Shown here in pieces: positions 1 to 8,402 of a stretch of 64,000 bases of DNA. Source of the DNA: an uncultured Acidobacteriota bacterium. Its GTDB lineage: Bacteria; Acidobacteriota; Polarisedimenticolia; Polarisedimenticolales; JAIQFR01. Location of the stretch: NCBI GenBank assembly GCA_937864465.1, contig CALMJU010000070.1, positions 1 through 64,000 on the forward strand, in the 5' to 3' direction. The notes below the pieces were generated by a model. The model searched no databases. It was not told where the DNA came from and was given only the letters and a program-made list of their open reading frames with translations. Positions within the stretch are counted from its first letter, which is position 1. Every line of letters begins with the position of its first letter. The position numbers and the translations under genes were made by a program.

Positions 1-56
1 CGCCCGCGGACACCACCCGGACACCCCGCACCCCACAATCTCGCGGCCACCGTGGG

Positions 57-83
57 TGAAACCGGGTAGGGGGCTCGGGCGTA
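57..83 (+). promoter_or_regulatory. ECF-type promoter of the first sigma-factor gene
   Basis: TGAAAC at 57-62 and CGTA at 80-83 are separated by 17 nt, close to the TGAAAC-N16-CGTA pattern known for sigma-W-like ECF promoters. It lies just upstream of the ECF sigma gene, as expected for autoregulation. A housekeeping reading (TATCAA at 82-87) is also possible. Confidence 0.5.
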
Positions 84-110
84 TCAAATGTCCCGTCCGA
101 AGGAGGCGCC

Positions 111-791
111 ATGGCGGCCGCTGGAAAGGACGCTCCATTCGCGAAGCCGATGCCCCGAGCCGCTGGCCCGGCTGCTGCCCCGTCCTCTCCCGAGACGTAC
201 ACCCGCAACCTCCCGGATGAGGCCCTCGTGGCGCGGGCCGTCGCCGGGGACCGCGCCGCGTTCGAGACGATCGTCTCGAGGCACCAGCGCCCGATCATCA
301 ATTATCTGCATCGTCTCACCGGGCTGCGCGACGGGGCGATGGACCTGGCTCAGGACGTGTTTATCAAGGTCTACCTCTCCCTCGGCACGTTCGACCCGCG
401 GTACCGGTTCACGACCTGGCTGTACCGGATCGCCTCGAACTGCGCGATCGACCATCTCCGCAAGCGCCAGGTCCCGACGTGTCCGATCGGCGAACCGTCG
501 CAGCACGGCGATCGGACCGCGGCGGAGCCGAGCGTCGCGGGCTCGGAGCCGAGCCCCGACGACGTTCTCCGGCTCCGGGAGCTCGAGGGCCGGCTCGAGA
601 CGGCGATCGGGGAACTCCCGATCCACTACCGGCAGCTCCTCCTCCTCCGGCACCGGCATCACTGCCGTTACGACGAGATTGCGCGCATCACGAGCCTGCC
701 GATCGGGACCGTGAAGAACCGGATCTTCCGCGCGCGCGAGATCCTGCGCGGCCGGCTGGCGGACGTCCTCGACACGCGGGTGGAACCATGA
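111..791 (+). CDS. ECF-type RNA polymerase sigma factor
   Basis: A 226-residue sigma-70 family protein that would redirect RNA polymerase to a small regulon. Region 2 spans about residues 35-120, including the DLAQDVFIKVY stretch and the promoter-melting segment TTWLYRIASNCAIDHLRKR. Region 4, a helix-turn-helix (YDEIARITSLPIGTVKNRI), covers about 160-215. The 30-residue N-terminus is Ala/Pro-rich and probably disordered. The ATG at 111 has a perfect AGGAGG 4 nt upstream (101-106). The stop overlaps the ATG of the anti-sigma gene (ATGA), so the two are translationally coupled. Family membership is certain; target genes are unknown, although its own promoter looks ECF-type. Confidence 0.93.
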   Translation: MAAAGKDAPFAKPMPRAAGPAAAPSSPETYTRNLPDEALVARAVAGDRAAFETIVSRHQRPIINYLHRLTGLRDGAMDLAQDVFIKVYLSLGTFDPRYRFTTWLYRIASNCAIDHLRKRQVPTCPIGEPSQHGDRTAAEPSVAGSEPSPDDVLRLRELEGRLETAIGELPIHYRQLLLLRHRHHCRYDEIARITSLPIGTVKNRIFRAREILRGRLADVLDTRVEP

Positions 792-1411
792 AGGCTTGCG
801 AGAAGATCCAGTCGATCTTTCCGAGGCTCGTAGAAGGGGAAGCGGAACCGGAGGACGCCCTCCGTGTTGCGAGGCATCTCGGCGAGTGCACGGTCTGCAA
901 GATCGTGCTGGCGCGCGAGCGGCGGCTGGCCGAGGCGCTGGGGCAGCTCGACGACCCGCTCCCCGTCGACGAGCGGTTCCTCGACAACGTGATGGCGGCC
1001 CTTCCCTCGGGTCCCCCCCCGACCGTTGCGACGTCGGCCCGGCGGCGGTTGATCCGCCTCGCGGGGGCCGGCGTGCTCGCGGCCGCCGCCGGCGTCCCGG
1101 CGATCCGCCTTCTCGAAAGGCTCGGCGCGGGAAGCATCCTTTTCTCCCCGACGGCTCTCGGCTTCGAGGACGCCGCCCGCCTGCTCGGGAGCCTCGGCGG
1201 CTGCATCCGCTCGATCCTTCTCGCGCTGGTCGGCGACGGCTTGAGCGGGACGGCGGGCGCGTTCCCGATCCCGAGAGTCGCGGCCGAAGCGCCCGCCGCG
1301 TTCGGGCTCGCGACCGTGGCGTTCGCGGCCCTCGCCGCGCTCTCCTGGCTCGCGGCCTGGTCGGTCCGGCGTCCCGGCGCGCCGGTCCGGGCTTCGTCGG
1401 CCCGGTCCTGA
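788..1411 (+). CDS. Zinc-finger membrane anti-sigma factor
   Basis: A 207-residue partner of the upstream ECF sigma factor, starting inside its stop codon. Residues about 28-37 carry the HxxxCxxC zinc motif (HLGECTVC) typical of the ZAS/zf-HC2 anti-sigma domain. Hydrophobic segments follow near residues 85-100 (LIRLAGAGVLAAAAGV) and near the C-terminus (FGLATVAFAALAALSWLAAW), so the sensory part is probably membrane-anchored. By family knowledge it holds the sigma factor inactive until an envelope or redox signal releases it. The signal cannot be read from the sequence. Confidence 0.85.
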   Translation: MKACEKIQSIFPRLVEGEAEPEDALRVARHLGECTVCKIVLARERRLAEALGQLDDPLPVDERFLDNVMAALPSGPPPTVATSARRRLIRLAGAGVLAAAAGVPAIRLLERLGAGSILFSPTALGFEDAARLLGSLGGCIRSILLALVGDGLSGTAGAFPIPRVAAEAPAAFGLATVAFAALAALSWLAAWSVRRPGAPVRASSARS

Positions 1412-1426
1412 GCTCCGGGCAGTCCC

Positions 1427-2704
1427 TCAGACCCCGAGCGCCGCGGCCAGATCCTCGAGCTCCCGCCGGTCGAGCCCGAGCCGCATCGAGGCGGCAGCGA
1501 CGTCCCCGCCGCTCTCCCGGATCGCTCTCCGGATGGCGTATCGCTCGAAAGCGCGAAGCCCCTCGGCCAGGCTCGGGAACTCCCGGTACAGGTCCTCGGA
1601 GGGCGCTCCCTCCCCCCCCAGCCGGGGGGGCAGGTCGTGCACGGTGATCGTCTCCGCCCTCGCCTCGAGCAGCATCCTCTCCACCACGGAACGAAGCTCC
1701 CGCACGTTCCCCGGCCACGCGTGCGCCCCGAGGGCGGCGAGGCATTCGGGCGCGAACCTCCGTTCCGGCAGTCCGTACTCCGCGGCGAGAGACCTCATGA
1801 AGCGCTCGGCGAGGAGCGCGATGTCCTCCCTCCGGTCCCGGAGCGGCGGCACCGAGATCCGGAACGCCCCGAGCCGCTCGCGGAAGGCAGGCCGGAGATC
1901 CCCGGGCTCCGGGGGCGCGCTCGCCAGCCAGCGAACGTCGGGCCGGCCGGCCTCCCTCGGATCCACGAGGGCCGCGACGCGATCCTGGAGGCCCGGGTCG
2001 AGCCGCTCCGCGTCCTCGAGAAACAGGGTTCCCCGCTCGGCGAGGGCCAGGCGCCCTTTCTCCCCCTCCCGCCCGAAGATCGCCTCCCGCGCGGCCGAGG
2101 CGTCCAGCGCCCCGCAGGGGAGCACGACGAACGCTTCCCCCGCCCGCCGGCCCTGCGCGTGGATCCGCCGGGCGACGGTCTCGCGTCCCGTTCCGGGCTC
2201 GCCGCAGATCAGGACCGGCGCGTCCGTCGCGGCCGCCGCCGCGACGACGGACCGCAGCCGCTCCGCGGCGGGGCTCCGTCCGTCGATCTCGGTGTCGATG
2301 GCGAGCTGCTCGAGAAGGCGCCGGTTCCGCCGCTCGAGCCTTCGCTGTCTCAGGGCGTTCCGGAGCACGAGGAGGGTCTTCTCGAGCGAGAGCGGCTTCT
2401 CCACGAAGTCGAAGGCACCGAGCTTTGCGGCGCGGACCGCGGTCTCGATGGTTCCGTGGCCCGAGATCATGACGACCTCGGCGTCGTGGCGCGCCTCGCG
2501 AATCTTGAGGAGGGTCTCGAGACCGTCCATGCCCGGCAGCCAGACGTCGAGCAGCACGGCGTCGACCCCGCCGCCCATCGCCTCGACCGCTTCCTCGCCG
2601 GACCCGACGGCCCGGACGTCGTACCCCTCGTCCCGGAGGATCGCCTCGAGCGCGGACCGAACGCCCGGCTCGTCGTCCACGACCAGGACCCTCTCCTTGT
2701 CCAT
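1427..2704 (-). CDS. NtrC-like response regulator lacking the GAFTGA loop
   Basis: A 425-residue two-component regulator. The receiver domain is residues 1-120, with acidic pocket VVDDE, phospho-acceptor D53 (DVWLPGMDG) and K103. An AAA+ NtrC-type domain (about 140-350) follows, then a Fis-like C-terminal helix region (385-425). The AAA+ part is degenerate: Walker A reads GEPGTGRE (Lys to Arg), Walker B reads LFLEDAERL, and the segment that should hold GAFTGA, the sigma-54 contact loop, is missing between IFG (209-211) and RGTLF (224-228). The Fis-like HTH is also poorly conserved. The ATG at 2704 has GGAGGG 5 nt upstream. An in-frame ATG at 2743 overlaps the kinase stop but has a weaker site. 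It is the likely cognate partner of the kinase just upstream. Confidence 0.88.
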   Translation of the reverse strand: MDKERVLVVDDEPGVRSALEAILRDEGYDVRAVGSGEEAVEAMGGGVDAVLLDVWLPGMDGLETLLKIREARHDAEVVMISGHGTIETAVRAAKLGAFDFVEKPLSLEKTLLVLRNALRQRRLERRNRRLLEQLAIDTEIDGRSPAAERLRSVVAAAAATDAPVLICGEPGTGRETVARRIHAQGRRAGEAFVVLPCGALDASAAREAIFGREGEKGRLALAERGTLFLEDAERLDPGLQDRVAALVDPREAGRPDVRWLASAPPEPGDLRPAFRERLGAFRISVPPLRDRREDIALLAERFMRSLAAEYGLPERRFAPECLAALGAHAWPGNVRELRSVVERMLLEARAETITVHDLPPRLGGEGAPSEDLYREFPSLAEGLRAFERYAIRRAIRESGGDVAAASMRLGLDRRELEDLAAALGV

Positions 2705-2739
2705 GCGACCCTCCGGCACGGCTCGACCCCCGGGAGCGC

Positions 2740-4938
2740 TCATGCCGGGATCTCGATCACGAAGCGCGCTCCTCTCGGATGGTTCTCCTCCACTCGGATC
2801 GTCCCCTGGTGATCCGTGATCACCCTGTGCACGATCGCGAGGCCGAGCCCCGTACCCCGGCGCTTCGTGGAGAAGTAAGGAAGGAACATCCTCTCCCGGT
2901 CCGCCTCCGGGATGCCGGGTCCCGTGTCCGCGACCTCGATCCGAAGCGATCCGGAGCCCGCGTGAGCCCGCGCGGAGATGCGGATCGCTCCCTCCCCCCC
3001 GGTCGCGGCGATGGCGTTGTCCACGAGGTTGATGAGCGCCCTCCGCATCTGCTCGGCGTCCAACCGAACCGTGCCAACCTCGGGGGAGATGTCGATCTCC
3101 CACGTCATCCCCGGGACCCCGCGGTACAGCGCTTCCACCGACTCCACGATCTCCCGGAAGGCGACCGGCCGGGGAACGACCTCCGGCATCCGCGCGAAGC
3201 GGGAGAACTCGTCCACGAGCCCCTTGAGGGCGGCCACCTCCCGCTCGATGGTCGTCGTGGCCTCCGCCAGCACCTCGGGCAGGTCGGCCGACCCGTCGTC
3301 GTGCTTCTTGCGCAGCCTCTGCACGGAGAGCTGGATCGGCGTCAGCGGGTTCTTGATCTCGTGCGCGATCCTGCGGGCGACCTCCCTCCAGGCGGCCGCC
3401 CGCTGCGCGTGGAGGAGCTCCGTCAGGTCCTCCACCATCAGGAGCGCTCCCGGAACCTCGCCGCGCTCCCCGCGGAGCGGCGTGACCTGCGCGGCAACCG
3501 CCTTCCTCTTCCCGGCGCGGTCCAGGAAGATCTGCCTCCGGGCCCCGTCGGCCCCCCTGCGGCCCGCGGAGCTCCAGACTTCGCGCAGCGGAAGGAGGCC
3601 CGTCTCCGACAGCCGGGCGGCGAGGTCGTCTCCCGGCTTCAGGTCGAGGCCGAGGATCTGGCCTGCGGCCGGATTCACGGTCGTGACACGGCCGTCCCGG
3701 TCCGTCGAGATCACGGCGGTCGAGAGGTTCTCGAGGAGGGCCTCGATGTAGCGCCGCCGGTCCTCGAGCGCCTGGTTCGAGCTGCGGAGGTCCGCCGTGG
3801 AGCGGACGATCACCTCACGGCTCTCCTGCAGCTGCCCGGCCATCTCGTTGAACGCGTCGACGAGCATGCCGACCTCGTCGGAGGCGGTGGCGCGCACGCG
3901 GACGCCCAGATTCCCGGCCGCGATCTCGCGCGTCGCGGCCGCGAGCTCCTCGATCGGCTCGGTGATCCGCCGCGAGAGATAGAAGCCGATCCACGTCGCA
4001 ACGAAGACCGTGGCCAGGAAGATGAGCACGACCAGCGCGCGGTACAGCCGGAGGAGGTCGCGCCGCTGGCCCCGGAACTGCCGCCACAGGTCCTCCGCGC
4101 TCGAGGCGATCTCGTCCATGCGGCTCGCCACGCTCCCCGCGACGAACGATCCGACGACGACCGCCCCGATCGGTGTGCCCTTGCCGTCGCCCCCGAAGAC
4201 GGGCGCGGCGGCCTGCACCATCAGCCCCCCGCGGATCTCGTCCACGCTGGTCGTGGAGGCCCGGGCCGAGACGGCGCGCCCCGCCAGACCGCGCGAGATC
4301 TCGAGAGCGCCGCGCCGCGCCGCCTCCCTCTCCAGACCGCCGCCGGCGGCGACGGTCGCGACCCCCGTGCCCCAGAACACGGCGAAGAGATCGACGCCCT
4401 CCCGCGCGAGCCGGCTCTCCGCGAAGCCCCGGAGCCCCGCGCGAGGCCCGCTCCGCTCGTCGAGGAACCGCTCCGCCTCGCCCGCGCCGTAGATGGAGAC
4501 CTGCCGGCACCGGGACCGCATCGATTCCGTCCAGCCCTCCGCGATCTCGCGCGCGCCGCTCGTGACCTCCTCGACCGGCGTCTTGACCATCGCCTCGACC
4601 GTCACGCGGATCACCGCGGCGGCTCCGTAGAACAGGACCAGCGCCGGGAAGAGGACGAACGCCAGGAAGAAGAAGACGAGCGTCGTCCGGATCCGCGAGC
4701 CCAGGATCCCGCGCCGGCGGTCCAGGATGAGGCGCACGAGGTTGCGGATGAGCACTCCGGCCAGTCCGAGGGCGAGGACGACGATCGCGATGACGAGAAC
4801 GGGGAGCACCCACTGGCTCGGAACCGACTCCTGCCCCTCCCTCGAGAACCGCTGGATGAGGTCGGCGATCCCCCACAGGAGAACGAAGAGGACCGCCGCG
4901 ACCGCGGTCCACCGGAGCGTCGCCGCGCGACGGGCCAC
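2740..4938 (-). CDS. NtrY-like membrane sensor histidine kinase
   Basis: A 732-residue kinase. Three N-terminal membrane segments (about 8-28, 43-70, 84-112) precede an extracytoplasmic sensor region (about 115-295) and a fourth membrane helix (300-322). HAMP (323-372), PAS (398-505), HisKA with H526 (AHEIKNPLTP) and an HATPase domain with N641, DTGPGIP and GTGLGLAIVHR follow. This order matches NtrY-type kinases. The GTG at 4938 is preferred because GGGGGAG lies 6-7 nt upstream and it starts 13 nt after lpxC. Upstream codons would overlap lpxC. It sits between lpxC and an NtrC-like regulator, suggesting an envelope-linked two-component system; the signal is unknown. Confidence 0.92.
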   Translation of the reverse strand: MARRAATLRWTAVAAVLFVLLWGIADLIQRFSREGQESVPSQWVLPVLVIAIVVLALGLAGVLIRNLVRLILDRRRGILGSRIRTTLVFFFLAFVLFPALVLFYGAAAVIRVTVEAMVKTPVEEVTSGAREIAEGWTESMRSRCRQVSIYGAGEAERFLDERSGPRAGLRGFAESRLAREGVDLFAVFWGTGVATVAAGGGLEREAARRGALEISRGLAGRAVSARASTTSVDEIRGGLMVQAAAPVFGGDGKGTPIGAVVVGSFVAGSVASRMDEIASSAEDLWRQFRGQRRDLLRLYRALVVLIFLATVFVATWIGFYLSRRITEPIEELAAATREIAAGNLGVRVRATASDEVGMLVDAFNEMAGQLQESREVIVRSTADLRSSNQALEDRRRYIEALLENLSTAVISTDRDGRVTTVNPAAGQILGLDLKPGDDLAARLSETGLLPLREVWSSAGRRGADGARRQIFLDRAGKRKAVAAQVTPLRGERGEVPGALLMVEDLTELLHAQRAAAWREVARRIAHEIKNPLTPIQLSVQRLRKKHDDGSADLPEVLAEATTTIEREVAALKGLVDEFSRFARMPEVVPRPVAFREIVESVEALYRGVPGMTWEIDISPEVGTVRLDAEQMRRALINLVDNAIAATGGEGAIRISARAHAGSGSLRIEVADTGPGIPEADRERMFLPYFSTKRRGTGLGLAIVHRVITDHQGTIRVEENHPRGARFVIEIPA

Positions 4939-4951
4939 CGGCGGCTCCCCC

Positions 4952-5857
4952 TCAGCCCTCGCCGCGACCCGGAAGCGCCGCGTCCGCGACGTCCCCGTTC
5001 CACGGCGCCAGGTGCCAGCAGTCCCGGCTCTCGAGAATCTTCCGGACGAGCCTCGAATGCAGGTCGTGGCCGGCCCGATACGCGACGACATGCCCTCGAA
5101 CGGGCCGCCCGAGCAGCGCAAGGTCGCCGGTCAGGTCGAGCATCTTGTGGCGGACCGGCTCGTCCGGGAACCTGAACCCCTCGGGGTTCAGGACGCCTCG
5201 GGATCCGAACACGACCGCGTTCTCGAGCGAGCCGCCCCGGGCAAGGCCGGCGCGCCGGAGGGCCTCGACCTCCCCCTCGAAGGTGAAGGTCCGCGCGGGG
5301 GCCAGCTTCTCGCCGAACTCCCCCGGCCGCCAGAGGCTCGCAGTCAGCTCCTGGTAGCCGAGATCCGCGTGCGGGAACTCGATCGCGTACGTCACCCGGT
5401 ACTCCCGGCACGGGTGGATCGAGATCCTCTTCTCGCTGTCCTCGGGCGACACGGTGATCGGGCGCACGAGCGTGATGTAGAGCCGGGGGACGTCCGACTC
5501 GACCGTCCCCGCCTCCTCGATCGCCCGGACGAACGGGAGCGCGGAGCCGTCGAGGACCGGGACCTCCGGGCCGTCCACCTCGACGCGCGCGTCGTCGACC
5601 CCGAGCGCGTACAGGGCCGCCATCAGGTGCTCCACGGTGCCGATCGTGACGCCGCCCTGCTCGAGGACCGTGGCGTAGGCCCCGGGGCCTACGTGCTCGA
5701 GCGTGGCGGGGATCTCGGCCCCTCCCGCGTCCGCGCGTACGAACACGACGCCGCTGCCGGGCGGCGCCCCGACGAGCCGCATGCGGACCGAGGCGCCGGT
5801 GTGCAGCCCGATCCCCTCGATCTGCACGTCCCGGGCGAGAGTCTTGCGCAGCCGCAT
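4952..5857 (-). CDS. lpxC: UDP-3-O-acyl-N-acetylglucosamine deacetylase
   Basis: LpxC, the zinc hydrolase that removes acetate from UDP-3-O-acyl-GlcNAc, the committed step of lipid A synthesis in the cytoplasm. The 301 residues match the usual 300-305. Zinc ligands are visible as H77 (TVEHLMAAL), H237 and D241 (RHKMLDLTGD), and the general acid as H264 (AGHDLHSRL), almost the same numbering as in E. coli. The ATG at 5857 is followed by the expected RKTLARDVQIEGIGLHTG opening. It is the first gene of an apparent lpxC-kinase-regulator operon and proves an outer membrane with lipid A. Confidence 0.98.
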   Translation of the reverse strand: MRLRKTLARDVQIEGIGLHTGASVRMRLVGAPPGSGVVFVRADAGGAEIPATLEHVGPGAYATVLEQGGVTIGTVEHLMAALYALGVDDARVEVDGPEVPVLDGSALPFVRAIEEAGTVESDVPRLYITLVRPITVSPEDSEKRISIHPCREYRVTYAIEFPHADLGYQELTASLWRPGEFGEKLAPARTFTFEGEVEALRRAGLARGGSLENAVVFGSRGVLNPEGFRFPDEPVRHKMLDLTGDLALLGRPVRGHVVAYRAGHDLHSRLVRKILESRDCWHLAPWNGDVADAALPGRGEG

Positions 5858-5901
5858 GCGTCTTTCCGGTGGCCGGCGGGGCGATCCCGACCGACCGCCT
5901 C

Positions 5902-5930
5902 ACTATACGCGACTCCCCGGAGAGCGTCAC
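5902..5930 (-). promoter_or_regulatory. Promoter of the lpxC operon
   Basis: On the minus strand GTGACG (5930-5925) and TATAGT (5907-5902) are separated by 17 nt. Transcription would begin near 5895, about 38 nt before the lpxC start. Confidence 0.55.
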
Positions 5931-6051
5931 CGGAAGCGCGGCGCCAGGAGCGCGGGCCTCCGTCGCGCCGCGATCGCCGCAGGGAACCGGCAAGGGGGCA
6001 GCGCGACGACCCCGACATGCGGGAAAAATGCAACGAATTGTGGAAAACCCG

Positions 6052-6081
6052 TTGACCGCCATCGGGCGCTGGTGGTACATG
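6052..6081 (+). promoter_or_regulatory. Promoter candidate for the TPR-GAF operon
   Basis: TTGACC (6052-6057) and TACATG (6076-6081) with an 18-nt spacer. This would leave a leader of roughly 110 nt before the GTG at 6200. Confidence 0.4.
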
Positions 6082-6199
6082 AAGGGCGGCTGGTACGCGA
6101 TTCGCGCCCGCTGCGCGAGGGGGTGTCGGAGCGCGGCGACCTCCGCGAATCCGGGGTGGGGGTCGTCCTGTTCGGCTTCCCGGGCGCGGAGGCAGGTGC

Positions 6200-7426
6200 G
6201 TGAGCGACCGCGAGCAGCGAAGACACCCGACGGCGGCGACCCGCTCCGGCGCCTCGAAGCGTCCGGTCAAGGTGCGCTTCGAGGGGCGGTCGCCCCGGGG
6301 CGCCGCCGAGGCGGGAGCGGAGGCGGTCGCGGATGCGCTCCTGTTCTTCGAAGAGGGAATGGCGAGGTTCCAGGCCGGGGACGTTCCGGGTGCCATCCAG
6401 GCGTGCGAGACCGCGGTCCGATCGGATCCAGGCTTCCTCGACGCCTGGAACAACCTCGGCCGACTGTACGAGATCGCGGGGAGCCGGGAGGATGCGGTCC
6501 GGGCCTTCCGGAAGGCGATCGCGATCCGGCCGGACCGACCCGAGATCTGGTTCCACCTCGGCAACGTCGAGGACTCTCTCGGACACGATCCGGCCGCGGT
6601 CGAGGCCTTTCGCGAGGCTGTCCGGCTGGATCCGGACCTGCACGAGGCGTGGAACAATCTCGCCAACGCGTACGTGCAGCTCGGCCGGATCGACGAGGCG
6701 GTCGAGTGCTACCGGCGCGCCGTCGCCCTCGCCCCGGACCGCTGGGAATCCTGGTCGAACCTGGCGACGGCGCTGCTCGATCTCGCCGACGTCGATTCGG
6801 CGATCGAGGCCTACCGCGGAGCGCTGCGGATCCGGCCGGACGCGCACCAGGTCTGGTACAACCTGGCCCTGGCCGAGGCCTCCCGGGGGCGGTTCGAGGA
6901 CGCCGCGGAGCACTACCGGCGGGCGGCGGAGATGGTCCCGGACGACTACGAGATCTGGTACAACCTCGGCAACGTGCTGCTCGAGGCCGGGCGCGTCGAG
7001 GAGGCGGTCCGCGCGTTCGAGGCCTCGACGGATCGCTGCCGGGACGACCACGAGGTCTGGAACAACCTCGGCAACGCCCTGGCGCGCCTCGGACGGAACG
7101 CCGAGGCGATCGGCTGCTTCGAGACCGCCCTGAGGATCCGGCCCTCCTACGATCTCGCGTGGAACAACCTCGGCAGCGTGCACGAGGAAACCGGGGACCT
7201 CGAGGCGGCGGTCGCCTCGTACGGGCGCGCCGTCGAGCTCGCTCCGTACCAGCCGACCTATCACTGGAGCCTCGCATCCGTCCTGGCGCGCGGGCCCGAG
7301 CCGGCACGGGCCGTCGAGAGCCTGGCCCGCGCGCTCCGTCTCGCGCCCGAGATGCGCACCCTGCTTCCCGGGTTCGCGGAGTTCTCTCCGTTCCTCGATC
7401 ACCCCGACGTGAAGGCGCCGCCATGA
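6200..7426 (+). CDS. Tetratricopeptide repeat protein
   Basis: A 408-residue protein made almost entirely of 34-residue TPR units from about residue 45 to 385. Ten or so copies are recognisable, many with the W/Y-NLG core (for example AWNNLGRLYEIAG, VWNNLGNALARLG). There is no signal peptide or membrane segment, so it is probably a cytoplasmic scaffold. The start is GTG with a GGAGG-like site about 8 nt upstream. Its stop overlaps the ATG of the next gene, so the two are co-translated and may interact. The binding partner and process are unknown; TPR arrays are protein-interaction modules only. Confidence 0.88.
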   Translation: MSDREQRRHPTAATRSGASKRPVKVRFEGRSPRGAAEAGAEAVADALLFFEEGMARFQAGDVPGAIQACETAVRSDPGFLDAWNNLGRLYEIAGSREDAVRAFRKAIAIRPDRPEIWFHLGNVEDSLGHDPAAVEAFREAVRLDPDLHEAWNNLANAYVQLGRIDEAVECYRRAVALAPDRWESWSNLATALLDLADVDSAIEAYRGALRIRPDAHQVWYNLALAEASRGRFEDAAEHYRRAAEMVPDDYEIWYNLGNVLLEAGRVEEAVRAFEASTDRCRDDHEVWNNLGNALARLGRNAEAIGCFETALRIRPSYDLAWNNLGSVHEETGDLEAAVASYGRAVELAPYQPTYHWSLASVLARGPEPARAVESLARALRLAPEMRTLLPGFAEFSPFLDHPDVKAPP

Positions 7427-8352
7427 GCCGCGAGCCCTGCGGCCTCGAGCCGCAGATGGAGGCGCTCGAGGCGTCCCTCACGGCGATCGCGTCGGCGTCC
7501 GCCGCGCCCGACGTGTTCCGCTCCCTGCTGGAGGCGAGCCGCGTCGTCGCCCCGCGCGCCGCGGTCTTCCTCTCCCGGGAGGGGGTCCTCAAGGGCTGGG
7601 TGGGAATCGGGCTCGGCGCCGCGGCGGCCCGCCGCCTGAAGAGCCTCCGGATCGCGCCGGACGACGCCTGGCTCGCGCCGCTCTCCGACCCCGGCCGCTC
7701 CGGGCAGGTGACGAGCCTCGATCCGGGACTGGCTCCGCCCGAGCTCGATCCTCAGGGGGTCTCCGAGGCGATGGGCGTGGCCTTCCGCGTAGGGGATCGC
7801 GTGATCGCCGCGCTCGTCGCGGAGCGGGGCCCCGAGGAAGCGCCGTGGTCCCCCGCCGCCCTCGGAATCCTTCGGATCGCCGTCGAGCTCCGCCTCGAGC
7901 TCGATCTCCTGCGGCGCCGGGCGCGACCTTCCGAGTCTCCCGCCCCGTCGCCGGGCGCTCCCCCCCTCCGAGGCGGAGCCGTCGAGCATCCGTCCGGAGC
8001 GAGCCCTGAGGAGGGAGTCGAGCCGGGGCCCGAGAGCGATCGCGGCGGGGAAGCCTCGTTGACCCCCCTCCAGGCGCCGGCCCCTCCGACGCCGGACGCG
8101 CTGCACCGCGAGGACGCGCGGCGGTTCGCCCGGCTCGTGGCGACCGACATCCGCCTCTACAACGAGGAGGCGATCCTGCTCGGCCGTCGCAACGGCGATC
8201 TCGCGCGACGGCTCGCGGAGCCTCTCGCGAGGGGCCGGGAAACGTTCGAGAGGCGCTTCGCGGAGCTCGGGGCCGAGGGGCGGGAGATCCTCCACGAGGC
8301 CTACGTGCAGGTTCTCGCCGGCGGCGATCCGGCTCTCCTCCCCCTCTCCTGA
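7423..8352 (+). CDS. GAF-like protein with conserved helical C-terminal domain
   Basis: A 309-residue soluble protein starting inside the stop codon of the TPR gene (ATGA). The N-terminal about 160 residues have the size and pattern of a GAF-type sensor fold (for example PRAAVFLSREGVLKGWVG and a final helix ALGILRIAVELRLELDLL), though weakly conserved. A Pro/Ala-rich linker (about 170-220) leads to a helical domain beginning EDARRFARLVATDIRLYNEE, a motif I recall from acidobacterial and myxobacterial regulatory proteins. No kinase or DNA-binding domain is present. It probably works with the TPR partner. The function is not assigned. Confidence 0.75.
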   Translation: MSREPCGLEPQMEALEASLTAIASASAAPDVFRSLLEASRVVAPRAAVFLSREGVLKGWVGIGLGAAAARRLKSLRIAPDDAWLAPLSDPGRSGQVTSLDPGLAPPELDPQGVSEAMGVAFRVGDRVIAALVAERGPEEAPWSPAALGILRIAVELRLELDLLRRRARPSESPAPSPGAPPLRGGAVEHPSGASPEEGVEPGPESDRGGEASLTPLQAPAPPTPDALHREDARRFARLVATDIRLYNEEAILLGRRNGDLARRLAEPLARGRETFERRFAELGAEGREILHEAYVQVLAGGDPALLPLS

Positions 8353-8385
8353 GCCCGCCGCGTGCGGGGCCCGTCCGGCTGCTGC

Positions 8386-8391
8386 TAGTAT
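8386..8391 (+). promoter_or_regulatory. -10 box of the transglycosylase gene
   Basis: TAGTAT ends 11 nt before the ATG at 8403 and 5 nt before an in-frame GTG at 8397. The transcript would have almost no leader. Confidence 0.5.
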
Positions 8392-8402
8392 CCGCGGTGG
8401 GC

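Larger units (their letters stand above)
5858..6199. other. Intergenic region between divergent lpxC and TPR genes
   Basis: A 342-bp gap without a convincing gene. It holds the minus-strand lpxC promoter on its left side, a locally A/T-rich patch at about 6023-6050, and a plus-strand promoter candidate at 6052-6081. No RNA gene or repeat was recognised. Confidence 0.6.

Noticed and set aside
84-1745. Long minus-strand open frame opposite the first sigma/anti-sigma genes
   Set aside because: Composition is dominated by Arg/Gly/Pro, as expected for an antisense frame in very G+C-rich DNA, and the opposite strand has clear sigma-factor motifs.
6039-6047. TGTGGAAAA, one mismatch from the reverse complement of a DnaA box
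   Set aside because: Only a single copy was seen and no dnaA, dnaN or parAB gene is nearby, so an origin cannot be supported.
5869-8352. An 827-codon open frame on the plus strand covering the TPR gene in another frame
   Set aside because: Its first 500 codons are an Arg/Gly/Pro-rich shadow of the TPR gene. Only the part from 7423 has protein-like sequence and is annotated separately.
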